A stretch of 26,787 nucleotides of DNA from a virus. Each line of letters begins with the position of its first letter. Position 1 is the first letter of the stretch. The stretch is from positions 1 through 26,787 of IMG/VR virus record IMGVR_UViG_3300035670_001083; one strand, given 5' to 3'. Position numbers and translations under genes: made by a program. The notes below the pieces were generated by a model. It had not been told where the DNA came from, made no database searches, and was given only the letters and a program-made list of their open reading frames with translations. Shown here in pieces: positions 11,550-19,900 of this stretch.

Positions 11550-11699
11550 CGGGGCAAGGCTAATTCAGATATCCTATCTGAACCCGGAGATGGTGGTAAT
11601 CCACCGGCTGGCACCCTACTGCAAGCAGGACGGCCCAGGCAACTGGCTAACCGGCAGGCGAGAAACTTACTTTTTTAATTTTCTCGAAAGGAAAGCAAA
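11550..11699 (+). ncRNA. Structured 5' leader of the major capsid mRNA
   Basis: A leader of about 140 bases with at least three separate hairpins. These are TTCAGATA-TCC-TATCTGAA (11564-11582, 8 pairs), GGTGG-TAAT-CCACC (11592-11605, 5 pairs) and CCAG-GCAA-CTGG (11635-11646), a GNRA tetraloop. CCGG and CTGCAAGCAG segments between them allow further pairing. It ends in a U/A-rich stretch (TTTTTTAATTTT, 11671-11682) and the Shine-Dalgarno AAAGGAAAG close to ATG 11700. Such leaders can stabilise the message or control capsid translation. I could not assign it to any known riboswitch or phage RNA class. Confidence 0.5.
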
Positions 11700-12536
11700 A
11701 TGGCTATTCAGTTATCTTCAGCCTTTGTAACCCTGTTCGATGCCGAAGTTAAGCAGGCCTATCAAGGCCAGTCCATGCTCCGTGGTGCTGTTCGGCTTCG
11801 TTCTGGTGTAGAAGGTTCTACCTATAAGTTCCCTAAAGTCGGTAAGGGTGTTGCACAAGTTCGTGTTCCCCAGTCCGATGTTTCGCCTCTCAATGTCACC
11901 TACTCGCAAGTTACTGCGACTCTTGAGGACTGGATTGCTGCTGAATACAGCGACATCTTCATGCAGGCCAAAGTTAACTTTGACGAGCGGCGTGAGCTTG
12001 TTCAGGTTCTCTCCAACGCTATTGGCCGCCGCCACGATCAGCTCATTCTTGATGCGCTGAACGCTGCTTCGGGCACCAGCACAACCACAACCGATGTTGG
12101 TGGTACGGCTTCTAACCTTAATGTTGCAAAGCTTCGTGACGCTAAGGGCAAGCTTGACACCAAGAATGTGCCGATGGACAACCGTCACATCATCATCCAT
12201 GCCTCTGGCTTGCAGTCCCTGCTCTCCGAGACCTCGGTTACGAGCAGCGACTTCAATACGGTTAAGGCCTTGGTTGCTGGTGAGATCAACACCTTCCTCG
12301 GGTTCACCTTCCACACCCTGGGTGACCGTGATGAGGGTGGCTTGCCTAAGCCTTCGACACGCACTTCGTTTGCGTTCCACCGTGATGCAATTGGTATGGC
12401 AGAGGGAATTGCTCCCAAAACCGAAATCAATTACATCCCCGAGAAGACTTCCTTCTTGGTGTCCTCGATGTTCTCTGCCGGTGCGGTTGCGATTGATGCT
12501 GAAGGCATCGTCAAGATCTCCACGACAGAAGCTTAA
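11700..12536 (+). CDS. Major capsid protein
   Basis: A 278-residue coat protein of the HK97-fold group, somewhat shorter than T7 gp10. Features include the N-terminal helix MAIQLSSAFVTLFDAEVKQA, an E-loop-like segment (GSTYKFPKVGKGVAQVRVPQ), the spine helix (DERRELVQVLSNAIGRRHDQ), RHIIIHASGLQSLLSE, and the A-domain and P-domain end (TSFAFHRDAIGMAEGIAP, SFLVSSMFSAGAVAI). Its own promoter, leader and good Shine-Dalgarno point to high expression. The following gene encodes the usual small companion. No decoration domain is fused to it. Confidence 0.9.
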   Translation: MAIQLSSAFVTLFDAEVKQAYQGQSMLRGAVRLRSGVEGSTYKFPKVGKGVAQVRVPQSDVSPLNVTYSQVTATLEDWIAAEYSDIFMQAKVNFDERRELVQVLSNAIGRRHDQLILDALNAASGTSTTTTDVGGTASNLNVAKLRDAKGKLDTKNVPMDNRHIIIHASGLQSLLSETSVTSSDFNTVKALVAGEINTFLGFTFHTLGDRDEGGLPKPSTRTSFAFHRDAIGMAEGIAPKTEINYIPEKTSFLVSSMFSAGAVAIDAEGIVKISTTEA

Positions 12537-12552
12537 GGAAAGGAGCTAGATC

Positions 12553-12855
12553 ATGGCTTTTGATAAAGAAGGTTTGAACCTGGTTGCTGGTTCCAAGCGT
12601 GGTAAGGCACCCCAGATCTGGGCGTACCGCACCAATGACTTGGTTACGGCAGTTGATGGTGCCGGTTATTTTGACAACGGCAACACGACCAACACGGGTA
12701 TGCGTAACAGCATGAATGTGGGCGATTTGATTTATGTCCACGCTAATGCTGCTGGCACCACCCCGACTTATGGTCTTGTGATTGTGACATCGAACACATC
12801 AGGCATTATTGATGTGACCAATGCCACGGCCTTGGGTGCTATTGATTCCGACTAA
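12553..12855 (+). CDS. Small capsid-companion structural protein
   Basis: A 100-residue protein with a strong AAGGAG site (12539-12545 area) 17 bases after the coat gene. It reads MAFDKEGLNLVAGSKRGKAP, QIWAYRTNDLVTAVDGAGYF, VGDLIYVHANA and a strand-rich end with TYGLVIVTSNT. Proteins of this pattern (D-x-x-x-x-V-x-x-x-G-Y-F and V-G-D-x-I-x-V) follow the major capsid gene in very many phages and are taken to be head decoration or head-completion proteins. The exact role is unproven. Confidence 0.7.
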   Translation: MAFDKEGLNLVAGSKRGKAPQIWAYRTNDLVTAVDGAGYFDNGNTTNTGMRNSMNVGDLIYVHANAAGTTPTYGLVIVTSNTSGIIDVTNATALGAIDSD

Positions 12856-12857
12856 TT

Positions 12858-13463
12858 TTGCCGGTTGAGTACACTCAGAAGCATGGGGGCTGCGCCATTG
12901 TTTGTGGTTCAGCCCCCTCTTTGCATGAAGACCTAGCCAAAGCTAAGAAGCTGCGGCCAGGGGCAACAGTATTAGGGGCCAATTACACAGCCCAGTTGGT
13001 GCCAGAGATTGAACATATTTGGACATTGCACAATGCCGAGGCCCACATTATTAAGCGGCGCATTGGCCGCAAAGTGTATGTGCATACTCGGCCAAGGAAG
13101 TACAGTAACGGTGGTGGCCTGTGGTTGGTTCCCACGCCTGATGAAGCATGGAATGAGGTGGACTATGTGTGGAAAAGTTTGCACTGGGTTACCGGGTCAA
13201 GTGGGCCATCAGCAGCTTTATGGGCAAAGCATGGCCTGGGGTTTGACGAGGTGATCATGGCAGGCATTCAGTTGTCCACCGATGCCCAGCACTATGTGCC
13301 AGGCTACATGGACACGAAAAAGGCAGACAAGACTTTGTTTGCCGAGGAACACAATATTCTGCACTGGCAGGCCTGCATGATCTCGCATCGAGATCAGGGT
13401 AAGTACGAGGGTATTTATTCGATGTCTGGCTTTACTGCTGGTTTGTTGGGGATGCCGCAGTGA
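12858..13463 (+). CDS. DUF115/MptE-like Rossmann protein, probable surface-sugar modification
   Basis: A 201-residue protein from TTG 12858, with a weak ribosome binding site and only 2 bases after the companion gene. It starts with GGCAIVCGSAPSLHEDL, the G-x-A-P-S-L nucleotide-binding loop of DUF115-like proteins, then a strand and acid (GATVLGANYTAQLVPEIEHI) and a central GSSGPSAALWAKHGLGFDEV. Related proteins act in flagellin or surface glycosylation and are also carried by phages. It overlaps the next gene, a glycosyltransferase, by four bases, so both probably act on the same glycan, perhaps decorating virion proteins or altering the host surface. That role is inference. Confidence 0.6.
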   Translation: MPVEYTQKHGGCAIVCGSAPSLHEDLAKAKKLRPGATVLGANYTAQLVPEIEHIWTLHNAEAHIIKRRIGRKVYVHTRPRKYSNGGGLWLVPTPDEAWNEVDYVWKSLHWVTGSSGPSAALWAKHGLGFDEVIMAGIQLSTDAQHYVPGYMDTKKADKTLFAEEHNILHWQACMISHRDQGKYEGIYSMSGFTAGLLGMPQ

Positions 13464-14119
13464 TTACGGTGGCCTGCGTTTTGAAGTCAGGCAAATTTGG
13501 CGGTGCCATCTACAAAGATGGTTATGTTGCGGATGATGTGCTGCGGCTGCGTAACATGGTGGCCGACCATTTAGGTGAGCATCGTTTTGTGTGTTTTTCG
13601 GATGTTGAAGTGCCGTGCGAAAGAATCCCTTTGAAGCATGGCTGGCCAGGTTGGTGGTCTAAGATTGAATTGTTCTCAGAGGTCTTTGAGGGCAATGTGG
13701 TTTATTTTGATCTGGATACGGTGATTTCTGGTGACTTAAATGACCTGGCAAACTTTCCGCATCAGTTCACTATGCTACGAGACTTTGGTAGCTGGAACAT
13801 CCCTAACAGTGGGATGATGGCGTGGAATGGAGATTACACACATCTGTATCACAGGTTTATGCAAGACACAGAAAAGTACATGGCAGAGTATCGAGTTGTT
13901 CCCAGGCTGGGTGATCAGGCTTATATTTCTGAGCATCAAAAGCCTGTGCATTTATGGCAAGACGAGTTTCCTAATCAGATTTTTTCATACAAGTTGCATT
14001 GCAGGGACAAGCCACGGCCAGATGATCCTCGGGTGGTTTGCTTTCATGGCGAACCCAAGGGAGCTGGTTCCACGGGTTGGGTAAAAGAGATATGGAGTAA
14101 CGCAAATGGCAGCCGGTGA
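13460..14119 (+). CDS. Glycosyltransferase with a DXD motif (GT-A fold)
   Basis: A 219-residue protein from GTG 13460, forming a GTGA overlap with the preceding gene. It begins with a strand MITVACVLKSGKFGG, then a FVCFSDVEVP strand, and the key VVYFDLDTVISGDL with Asp84-x-Asp86, the metal and nucleotide-sugar site of GT-A enzymes related to the GT8 group. NIPNSGMMAWNGDYTHLYHR and GDQAYISEHQ follow, both familiar in this group, and FHGEPK is close to the C-terminus. It should transfer a sugar from a nucleotide donor; donor and acceptor are unknown. The last 14 bases overlap the tail tubular A gene, an unusual place for an enzyme. Confidence 0.75.
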   Translation: MITVACVLKSGKFGGAIYKDGYVADDVLRLRNMVADHLGEHRFVCFSDVEVPCERIPLKHGWPGWWSKIELFSEVFEGNVVYFDLDTVISGDLNDLANFPHQFTMLRDFGSWNIPNSGMMAWNGDYTHLYHRFMQDTEKYMAEYRVVPRLGDQAYISEHQKPVHLWQDEFPNQIFSYKLHCRDKPRPDDPRVVCFHGEPKGAGSTGWVKEIWSNANGSR

Positions 14120-14720
14120 TACCAGCGTTTCAATCTGTTCAGACGCACTCATTTTGCTGGGTGCTAAACCCATCAGCTCATTCAACGATGGCACCGATGA
14201 GGCCAACAGTTGTGACCGTCTGTACCCAGATGTGCGTGACATGATGCTGATGATGTATCCCTGGTCTTTTGCGTATAAGAAGACGCAGCTTGCCAAGTTA
14301 GTCACCACACCCACCAATGAATGGGAATATGAGTATCAGTTGCCTGGTGACCGTTTGGGCAACCCCAGGGCGGTCTACCGTAGCAACAAGATCAATGAGC
14401 TGCCGATCAAGCAGTGGGAAATCATTGGCGATAAGCTAATGACTAATGAAGAAGAGATCTTCATTGACTACCCCTATCAGACCCCTGAATTTGCAATGCC
14501 CAAGTTCTTTGTGCAATTGCTCAAGTATTCGATGGCCTGGCACCTTGCCTACCCGGTGACTGAGCAGACGGACAAGACGCAATACTGGCAACAGGTGGCA
14601 GTGGGGACGGTTGCAGAAAATGGCCGTGGTGGTTACTTCAGGCAGGCGATCCAGATGGATTCTCAGGGCCAGCCACCCAAGGTCATGGAAGACTATGCCT
14701 TGTCGGATGCGAGGTTCTAG
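14106..14720 (+). CDS. Tail tubular protein A (T7 gp11-like)
   Basis: A 204-residue protein, close to the T7 gp11 length. It should form the ring between portal and nozzle. Features include SVSICSDALILLGAKPISSF at the start with a conserved L-x-x-L-G, then RLYPDVRDMMLMMYPWSFAY, the family hallmark Y-x-x-x-R-x-x-x-L-x-x-x-P-W-x-F-A, and EWEYEYQLPGDRLGNPRAVY in the middle, followed by FVQLLKYSMAWHLAYPVT. The C-terminus is Gln-rich. It overlaps the next gene by one base. Confidence 0.9.
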   Translation: MAAGDTSVSICSDALILLGAKPISSFNDGTDEANSCDRLYPDVRDMMLMMYPWSFAYKKTQLAKLVTTPTNEWEYEYQLPGDRLGNPRAVYRSNKINELPIKQWEIIGDKLMTNEEEIFIDYPYQTPEFAMPKFFVQLLKYSMAWHLAYPVTEQTDKTQYWQQVAVGTVAENGRGGYFRQAIQMDSQGQPPKVMEDYALSDARF

Positions 14721-16930
14721 TGGCCCGTTTTGTTTCCTTCCAGACCAACTTCAGCACGGGTGAGCTTGATCCCCGGCTGCGTGCGAGGGTTGATCTCGAC
14801 CAGTACAACAATGCCCTGGAGCAGGCCACTAATGTGGTCATCCAGCCCCAGGGTGGTCTGAAGCGCAGGCCTGGCATGAAGCACATCCTAGAGCTGCCCA
14901 ACACCAGCACAGACTCGGCTGGCAATGGTGTGCGACTGATTCCTTTTGAGTTCAATGTTGATGACTCTTATATGTTGGCGTTTACTCACCAGCGGATGTA
15001 TGTCATCAAGAATGGTGCTGTGGTTACGGCCATCAACGGTGGAGCTAATGATTACCTGTCCACCAGCATTACCTCGGCCATGCTCAATGATATTAGCTGG
15101 ACGCAGTCTGCTGACACGCTGATTGTTGTGCATCCTGATCTGCAGCCCACTCGGATTGTCCGGGGTGCAAATGATGCGGCATGGACTGCCAGCACGATTA
15201 CCTTTGACAGTGTGCCGCTTTATGCCTTTACCATCACGGCCACCAATCCCACGGGCACATTAACGCCCAGCGCAGTCAGTGGCAATATCACCCTGACTGG
15301 TTCTGCTAGTGTGTTCCATGATGGCCGCACCGGGACAGCGCAAGCTGGGGCATCGACCACGATTACTTTGGATGCCAGCGCATCTGCGACTGATGACATC
15401 TACAACGGCTCGACCATCACGATTACAGGCGGCACAGGGTCTGGCCAGGTGCGAGTGATCTCCGACTATGTTGGCTCGACCAAGGTGGCCACGGTGTCTG
15501 TAGCGTTTGCCACTACACCTGACAACACCTCGACATTCTCTGTGGCTAGCCAGGTTGGCCAGTATGTGAATGCTGTGCCGCAGGGTAGGGCTAGGATTAT
15601 CAGCATTACTTCAGCCACAGTGGTCAATGCCATTGTTGAGTATCCCTTCTTTAGTGCTGTTGCTATTGCCAATGGCAACTGGGAGCTGGAGCAGGGATAC
15701 GAAAATGTCTGGTCTGCCTCTCGGGGCTGGCCCAGGACTGCCACTTTCCATGAGGGCAGGCTTTACTTTGGTGGCTCCAAGTCTCGGCCTGCAACGATCT
15801 GGGGTTCCAAGGTCGGTATCTTCTTTGACTTCAAACCTGAAGAGAATCTCGATGATGATGCGGTAGAGGCTACGCTAGACACGAACCAGCTCAATGTCAT
15901 TACTGACATGATCTCTGGCCGTGACTTCCAAGTCTTTACTACGGGTGGTGAGTTCTATGTGCCGCAGTCTGGATCGCAACCGATCACGCCACTGGACTTC
16001 ATCTTTAAGGCTGTTAGTCGGAATGGCATGAAGCCTGGCACCCGAGTGCAGGCCTTTGAGTCTGGCACGGTGTTTATCCAGCGGCAGGGCAAGGCACTTA
16101 ATGAGTTCTTGTTCTCTGATGCCCAGCTTACCTACATCACCCAGCGCATCTCGCTACTGTCTGGCCATCTGCTCAAGACTCCCAAGCGCATGGCATTGCA
16201 CAAGGCTACCGAGACTGACCAGGGTGATCTGCTGCTGCTGACCAATGATGACGATGGCACCATGGCGGTCTACTCGATTCTGCGTAGCCAGAATGTGATT
16301 GCACCCAGCGAGTTCACCACCGATGGTGAGTTTCTCGATGTTGGCGTGGATGTGACTGACATCTATGTGGTGACCAAGCGGGTCTTTGATGGCACCACCC
16401 GGTACTTTGTTGAGCTGCTGGATTACAACCGATTTACCGACTGTGCCTTTACGGGTGCCAATGCAGCGGGTGCTACGGGTTTACCCCATATTGGCAAGTC
16501 TCTCAATGTGATCACCGATGGCGTGCCGCAGTCCAATGAGACTGTTGATGGCAGCGGAGAGGTTACCTTTGACCGGGCATCAGTTACGAGCTACGAGGTA
16601 GGCCTGCCGTTTACAGTTACGGCCAAGACCATGCCTGTAGAGCTGCGACTGCAAAGTGGGTCTCGGGTGTCGTTTAAGAAGCGCATCTCCCAGGTCAATG
16701 CCATTGTGTATGAAAGCCAGCACCTCAACATCAATGACCAACCTGTGCCCTTTAGAAACTTTGGCAGTGAGCTGCTTGATGAGCCTGTGCCTGAGTTCAG
16801 TGGCATCAAGCGACTGGATGCGGTGCGTGGCTATGCAAGGGAAGCGCAGATCACGGTAACCCAGACCCTGCCATTGAAGATGAATCTACTAGGCCTAGAG
16901 TACAAAGTGGCCGTGCATCAGGGGACATAA
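14720..16930 (+). CDS. Tail tubular protein B (T7 gp12-like nozzle)
   Basis: A 736-residue protein from GTG 14720. The start RFVSFQTNFSTGELDPRLRA, then NVVIQPQGGLKRRPGMKHI, is the hallmark of podovirus nozzle proteins. The middle has repeated phrases of the family (RGWPRTATFHEGRLYFGGSK, IWGSKVGIFFDF, VITDMISGRDFQVFTTGGEF). Residues about 181-276 look like an inserted Thr/Ser/Gly-rich beta domain (ASTTITLDASASATDD, TITITGGTGSGQVR) that T7 gp12 lacks to my knowledge. The nozzle caps the tail and holds the fibre; an inserted domain may add surface contacts. Followed without gap by the internal proteins. Confidence 0.9.
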   Translation: MARFVSFQTNFSTGELDPRLRARVDLDQYNNALEQATNVVIQPQGGLKRRPGMKHILELPNTSTDSAGNGVRLIPFEFNVDDSYMLAFTHQRMYVIKNGAVVTAINGGANDYLSTSITSAMLNDISWTQSADTLIVVHPDLQPTRIVRGANDAAWTASTITFDSVPLYAFTITATNPTGTLTPSAVSGNITLTGSASVFHDGRTGTAQAGASTTITLDASASATDDIYNGSTITITGGTGSGQVRVISDYVGSTKVATVSVAFATTPDNTSTFSVASQVGQYVNAVPQGRARIISITSATVVNAIVEYPFFSAVAIANGNWELEQGYENVWSASRGWPRTATFHEGRLYFGGSKSRPATIWGSKVGIFFDFKPEENLDDDAVEATLDTNQLNVITDMISGRDFQVFTTGGEFYVPQSGSQPITPLDFIFKAVSRNGMKPGTRVQAFESGTVFIQRQGKALNEFLFSDAQLTYITQRISLLSGHLLKTPKRMALHKATETDQGDLLLLTNDDDGTMAVYSILRSQNVIAPSEFTTDGEFLDVGVDVTDIYVVTKRVFDGTTRYFVELLDYNRFTDCAFTGANAAGATGLPHIGKSLNVITDGVPQSNETVDGSGEVTFDRASVTSYEVGLPFTVTAKTMPVELRLQSGSRVSFKKRISQVNAIVYESQHLNINDQPVPFRNFGSELLDEPVPEFSGIKRLDAVRGYAREAQITVTQTLPLKMNLLGLEYKVAVHQGT

Positions 16931-17578
16931 ATGGCGATATCACCAGCAACACTAGGAGCGTTAACAACCGGGGCCACTTCGGTTGCAGGCTTGTTTGCAG
17001 GCCAAGCTTCTGCTTACGCCCAGAGAGCTTCTGGGTTCCTGCAGCAGGCAGGCTATGCAGCTCAAGCCCAAGAGAATCTTCGCCTGGCTGGCCTGCGTGC
17101 TGACAAAGAGATTGAGTACGCAGACATCCAGTTTAGGCGCAAGCAGTTCCAGACGCAGATGGAGGGCATCAACTACAAGGTGGCCACTAATCGCCTGCTG
17201 TCGGATCTGCGTAAGGCTAATGCCTCTGCTAGAGCTAGGGCTGCTGCCAACGGTGTGGCCATTGGTGAGGGTTCGGCCATGGCGGTGCAGACTGCCAATG
17301 TAATGGACACCTACCGTGATATTGGCCTGATGGATTTGAGCGCACTGGCTGCTCGAATCTTCGGGCTAGAGGATGCCACTAACATTCTAAAGGCTGGCTA
17401 TGATTCTGCCTTCTATGAGCGTGAGGCTGCCATCTCCAATGCCCGTGCAATGACGACAGCAGGTACTGCGGCTGCTCGACAGGGTGGCTTGCTGGGTGGT
17501 GTGCAAATGGCTCAGAGTGGTATTAAGTTCTTGCAGACTTTCCCTTTTGAAGCATTGACACCGACAAAGAAGACTTGA
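16931..17578 (+). CDS. Internal virion protein, gp14-like
   Basis: A 215-residue Ala-rich helical protein starting directly after the nozzle stop. The N-terminus is a hydrophobic helix (LGALTTGATSVAGLFAGQAS). A long helix follows with YAAQAQENLRLAGLRADKEI and RRKQFQTQMEGINYKVATNR. The segment ARAAANGVAIGEGSAMAVQT is a strong signature of gp14-type proteins, which are ejected from the head and form a pore in the outer membrane at infection. Gene order (nozzle, gp14, gp15, gp16, fibre) agrees. Confidence 0.75.
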   Translation: MAISPATLGALTTGATSVAGLFAGQASAYAQRASGFLQQAGYAAQAQENLRLAGLRADKEIEYADIQFRRKQFQTQMEGINYKVATNRLLSDLRKANASARARAAANGVAIGEGSAMAVQTANVMDTYRDIGLMDLSALAARIFGLEDATNILKAGYDSAFYEREAAISNARAMTTAGTAAARQGGLLGGVQMAQSGIKFLQTFPFEALTPTKKT

Positions 17579-17579
17579 G

Positions 17580-19310
17580 ATGGCCGAGCTAACTAGAACC
17601 CAAGGATATCGAACTCAGGTGCAAGGCGTGCCTGGGGCTGCGACACCAGGCGTGAGCTTCGGCCAGCAGCGTAGACCCGACATTGCTTTTCAAGCGCAGG
17701 CTAACTACCAGCAGACCTTGGGACAGTCCATTGATCGCATGAGTAACACTCTGTTTGGATTGTCCGAGACCTTTGGCCAGGAGGCTGGCAGGCAGTATGT
17801 GATTGAGAACGCAGTCACGCAGGATCAGCTTGATGCCATGGTGCGTGGCGAGATGCCATCAGACTTGGCTACCGGGTCACCCTTTAATGTGTTCTCTGCT
17901 GCGGTGCGTAAGGCTAGGTCAATTGAGGTTTCTGGTCATGTACTAGCAGAAGGACGCAAACTTGCTAACGATTTGATGATTCAGGCCGAGCAGGGCCAAG
18001 TCGATACTGAGCAAGCCACATCCAAGCTCACTGCCTTTATGGACAATGCAGGGTCTGCACTCTCTCAAATTGACCCTGATGCCTCGCTACAGTTTAGGGC
18101 CAACATGGCCACGATTGGCTCAAGCGTGGTGGACAAGGTGGCTAGGGTTGAGCTGCAACGCAGGCAAGCGATTAACCGTGCCAAGACAGATCTAACCTAC
18201 GAGGCCACCCTGGCCGTGATGAACAACTTCCTGACCAAAGAGCAAGTTGATCCCAATATCTATGACATCCTTGGGGCACTGGAAGAGCGATTCTATGAAG
18301 AGGCTGGGGTTATGGTTTCTGGTGAGGCTGCCGAGGGCTACCGCACCCAGTTCCGCAAGGACATCGAGAAGCTCAAGCTAAACCTAGTGGCAGGCTATGT
18401 GACTGGTGCAGAAGACCCGATTGCAGCCTTTGATCAGATCCGCAAGGGCAAGACCAATAACGAGTTCATTAACTCGCTGGTAGCACCTGGTGCTACTAAC
18501 AGGATGGCCATGCTGGATGCGGCACGCAAAGAGGTTGCGGCCTTCAATACCCTGGAAGAGCAGCGCATTGCCCAAGGCCAGCGCATGAGCCTTGACCTTG
18601 AGGTGGATTTTGCAGATGCCTTGGCGAACAATGACCAGGCAACCATGAACAGCATTCTTGATAACATCCGCTACCTAGACCGTGCCAAGTATGTGGAGCT
18701 GAAAAAGGTTATGGCCGAGGGCGGTGGCGTGTTTGCAGCCACTGACAATGGCAATGTGGTGGCAGACCTTGAGCGCAAGCTAAACAATCCCTATGGCCCC
18801 AAGGTCACCGTGGATCAGGTCTTTGCCCTGCGTGGCCAGCTTACCCAGGCAAGCTACAGCAAGTACATCAATGCGGCCAAGGCCATGGAAGATGAGCAGA
18901 TCAATCTGATGGTTGACCAGGCTGCTTCCCAGCTTGGCATGATGCGTGGTGCAGTGCTGGTGCCTGGTGCCGAGCGTGCAAGGCAGGAGCGTGTTATTTC
19001 TGACCTTAAGGTCAAGTTCTTTAATGAGCGCAGGCGCAACCCAGATGTGGATGTCTTTGACTTTCTTGATCGCAACTTTGAGAAGACTAAGCGCATCTCA
19101 TCCCAAGCTTCTGACAATGAGACTTTTGCCAAGATCCAGAGCTTTACTTACAAGTCATCCGCTGCTTTTGATGATGCAATACGCAATGCCCAGCGCACCA
19201 AGAACACGGCCACCTATGATCTGCTGGTGCAGCAGCGCACTGAGTTTCTAGATGCCGTGAAGGCAGGGATTATTGACGAGAATGGCAAACGCATTAACCG
19301 AGGGCAATGA
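17580..19310 (+). CDS. Internal virion protein, gp15-like
   Basis: A 576-residue helix-rich protein, starting one base after the preceding stop codon. It begins ELTRTQGYRTQVQGVPGAAT and has RRPDIAFQAQANYQQTLGQS, followed by SNTLFGLSETFGQEAGRQYV. Long helices fill most of the rest (for example RVELQRRQAINRAKTDLTYE). No enzyme motif is visible. T7 gp15 is about 750 residues, so this is a shorter equivalent, expected to form part of the periplasmic ejection tunnel. Four-base overlap with the next gene. Confidence 0.7.
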   Translation: MAELTRTQGYRTQVQGVPGAATPGVSFGQQRRPDIAFQAQANYQQTLGQSIDRMSNTLFGLSETFGQEAGRQYVIENAVTQDQLDAMVRGEMPSDLATGSPFNVFSAAVRKARSIEVSGHVLAEGRKLANDLMIQAEQGQVDTEQATSKLTAFMDNAGSALSQIDPDASLQFRANMATIGSSVVDKVARVELQRRQAINRAKTDLTYEATLAVMNNFLTKEQVDPNIYDILGALEERFYEEAGVMVSGEAAEGYRTQFRKDIEKLKLNLVAGYVTGAEDPIAAFDQIRKGKTNNEFINSLVAPGATNRMAMLDAARKEVAAFNTLEEQRIAQGQRMSLDLEVDFADALANNDQATMNSILDNIRYLDRAKYVELKKVMAEGGGVFAATDNGNVVADLERKLNNPYGPKVTVDQVFALRGQLTQASYSKYINAAKAMEDEQINLMVDQAASQLGMMRGAVLVPGAERARQERVISDLKVKFFNERRRNPDVDVFDFLDRNFEKTKRISSQASDNETFAKIQSFTYKSSAAFDDAIRNAQRTKNTATYDLLVQQRTEFLDAVKAGIIDENGKRINRGQ

Positions 19311-19900
19311 TGAATAATCTTGACGAAATGTACGCTACAGCCCTGGTCAACCGGCAGTCTGCCGAGCCTATTGATGTCATGCGTGATGGGTCTGAAGCGA
19401 TCCACCTTGCCCAAGCTGATGACTTGACGCAGATGGCCACAGAGATGGCCGGTGGCACTGAGCCTGAAGGTACGCAACCCATGAGTCTGCAACAGCTTGG
19501 CGAGACCATTGCCGATGTTCCTGCTGGCTTACTGAAGGGTGCGATACAGGGCACGATAGGCCTGCCTGGTGATATTGAGGCCTTGACCTACGGTATCAGG
19601 GAATTGATTGGCCGTGGTGCTGATGAGTCCATGCTGGATGCGTTTGTGCGTGGCATTGAGACCAAGACCATCCTGCCCACCACAGAGAATGTAAAGCAAT
19701 GGCTAGACACCAATGTTGGGCCACTGGTGCCCGAGGGTGCAGACCAGCGTAGGGTAGAGGCAGCCAGGACTGCTGAGTTTGTCGGTGAAATTGGCGGTGC
19801 TGGCCAGACAATTACCGAAACTGCTAGAGCTGCCGCCCGTGGCGCAAAAGAAGTTGGTAGGGCAACAACTCGCAGACGCAAAGTAAAGGAAGCTAACTAA
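19307..19900 (+). CDS. Putative internal or ejected virion protein
   Basis: A 197-residue protein starting in the ATGATG overlap with the gp15-like gene. The middle segment ADVPAGLLKGAIQGTIGLPG followed by DIEALTYGIRELIG is an amphipathic, Gly-rich stretch often seen in small proteins beside podovirus ejection genes and could insert in membranes. The C-terminus is basic (RAAARGAKEVGRATTRRRK). I do not know its exact role; position between gp15-like and the large ejection protein suggests it leaves the head with them. Confidence 0.6.
   Translation: MMNNLDEMYATALVNRQSAEPIDVMRDGSEAIHLAQADDLTQMATEMAGGTEPEGTQPMSLQQLGETIADVPAGLLKGAIQGTIGLPGDIEALTYGIRELIGRGADESMLDAFVRGIETKTILPTTENVKQWLDTNVGPLVPEGADQRRVEAARTAEFVGEIGGAGQTITETARAAARGAKEVGRATTRRRKVKEAN

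Noticed and set aside
11583-11620. Resemblance of the capsid leader to a fluoride riboswitch (GATG...CTACTG)
   Set aside because: The match is limited to short words; the second stem region and its conserved bases are missing and the downstream gene makes no sense for fluoride.
11718-12380. Long minus-strand frame of 220 codons under the major capsid gene
   Set aside because: Antisense shadow of the coat gene; no recognisable protein.
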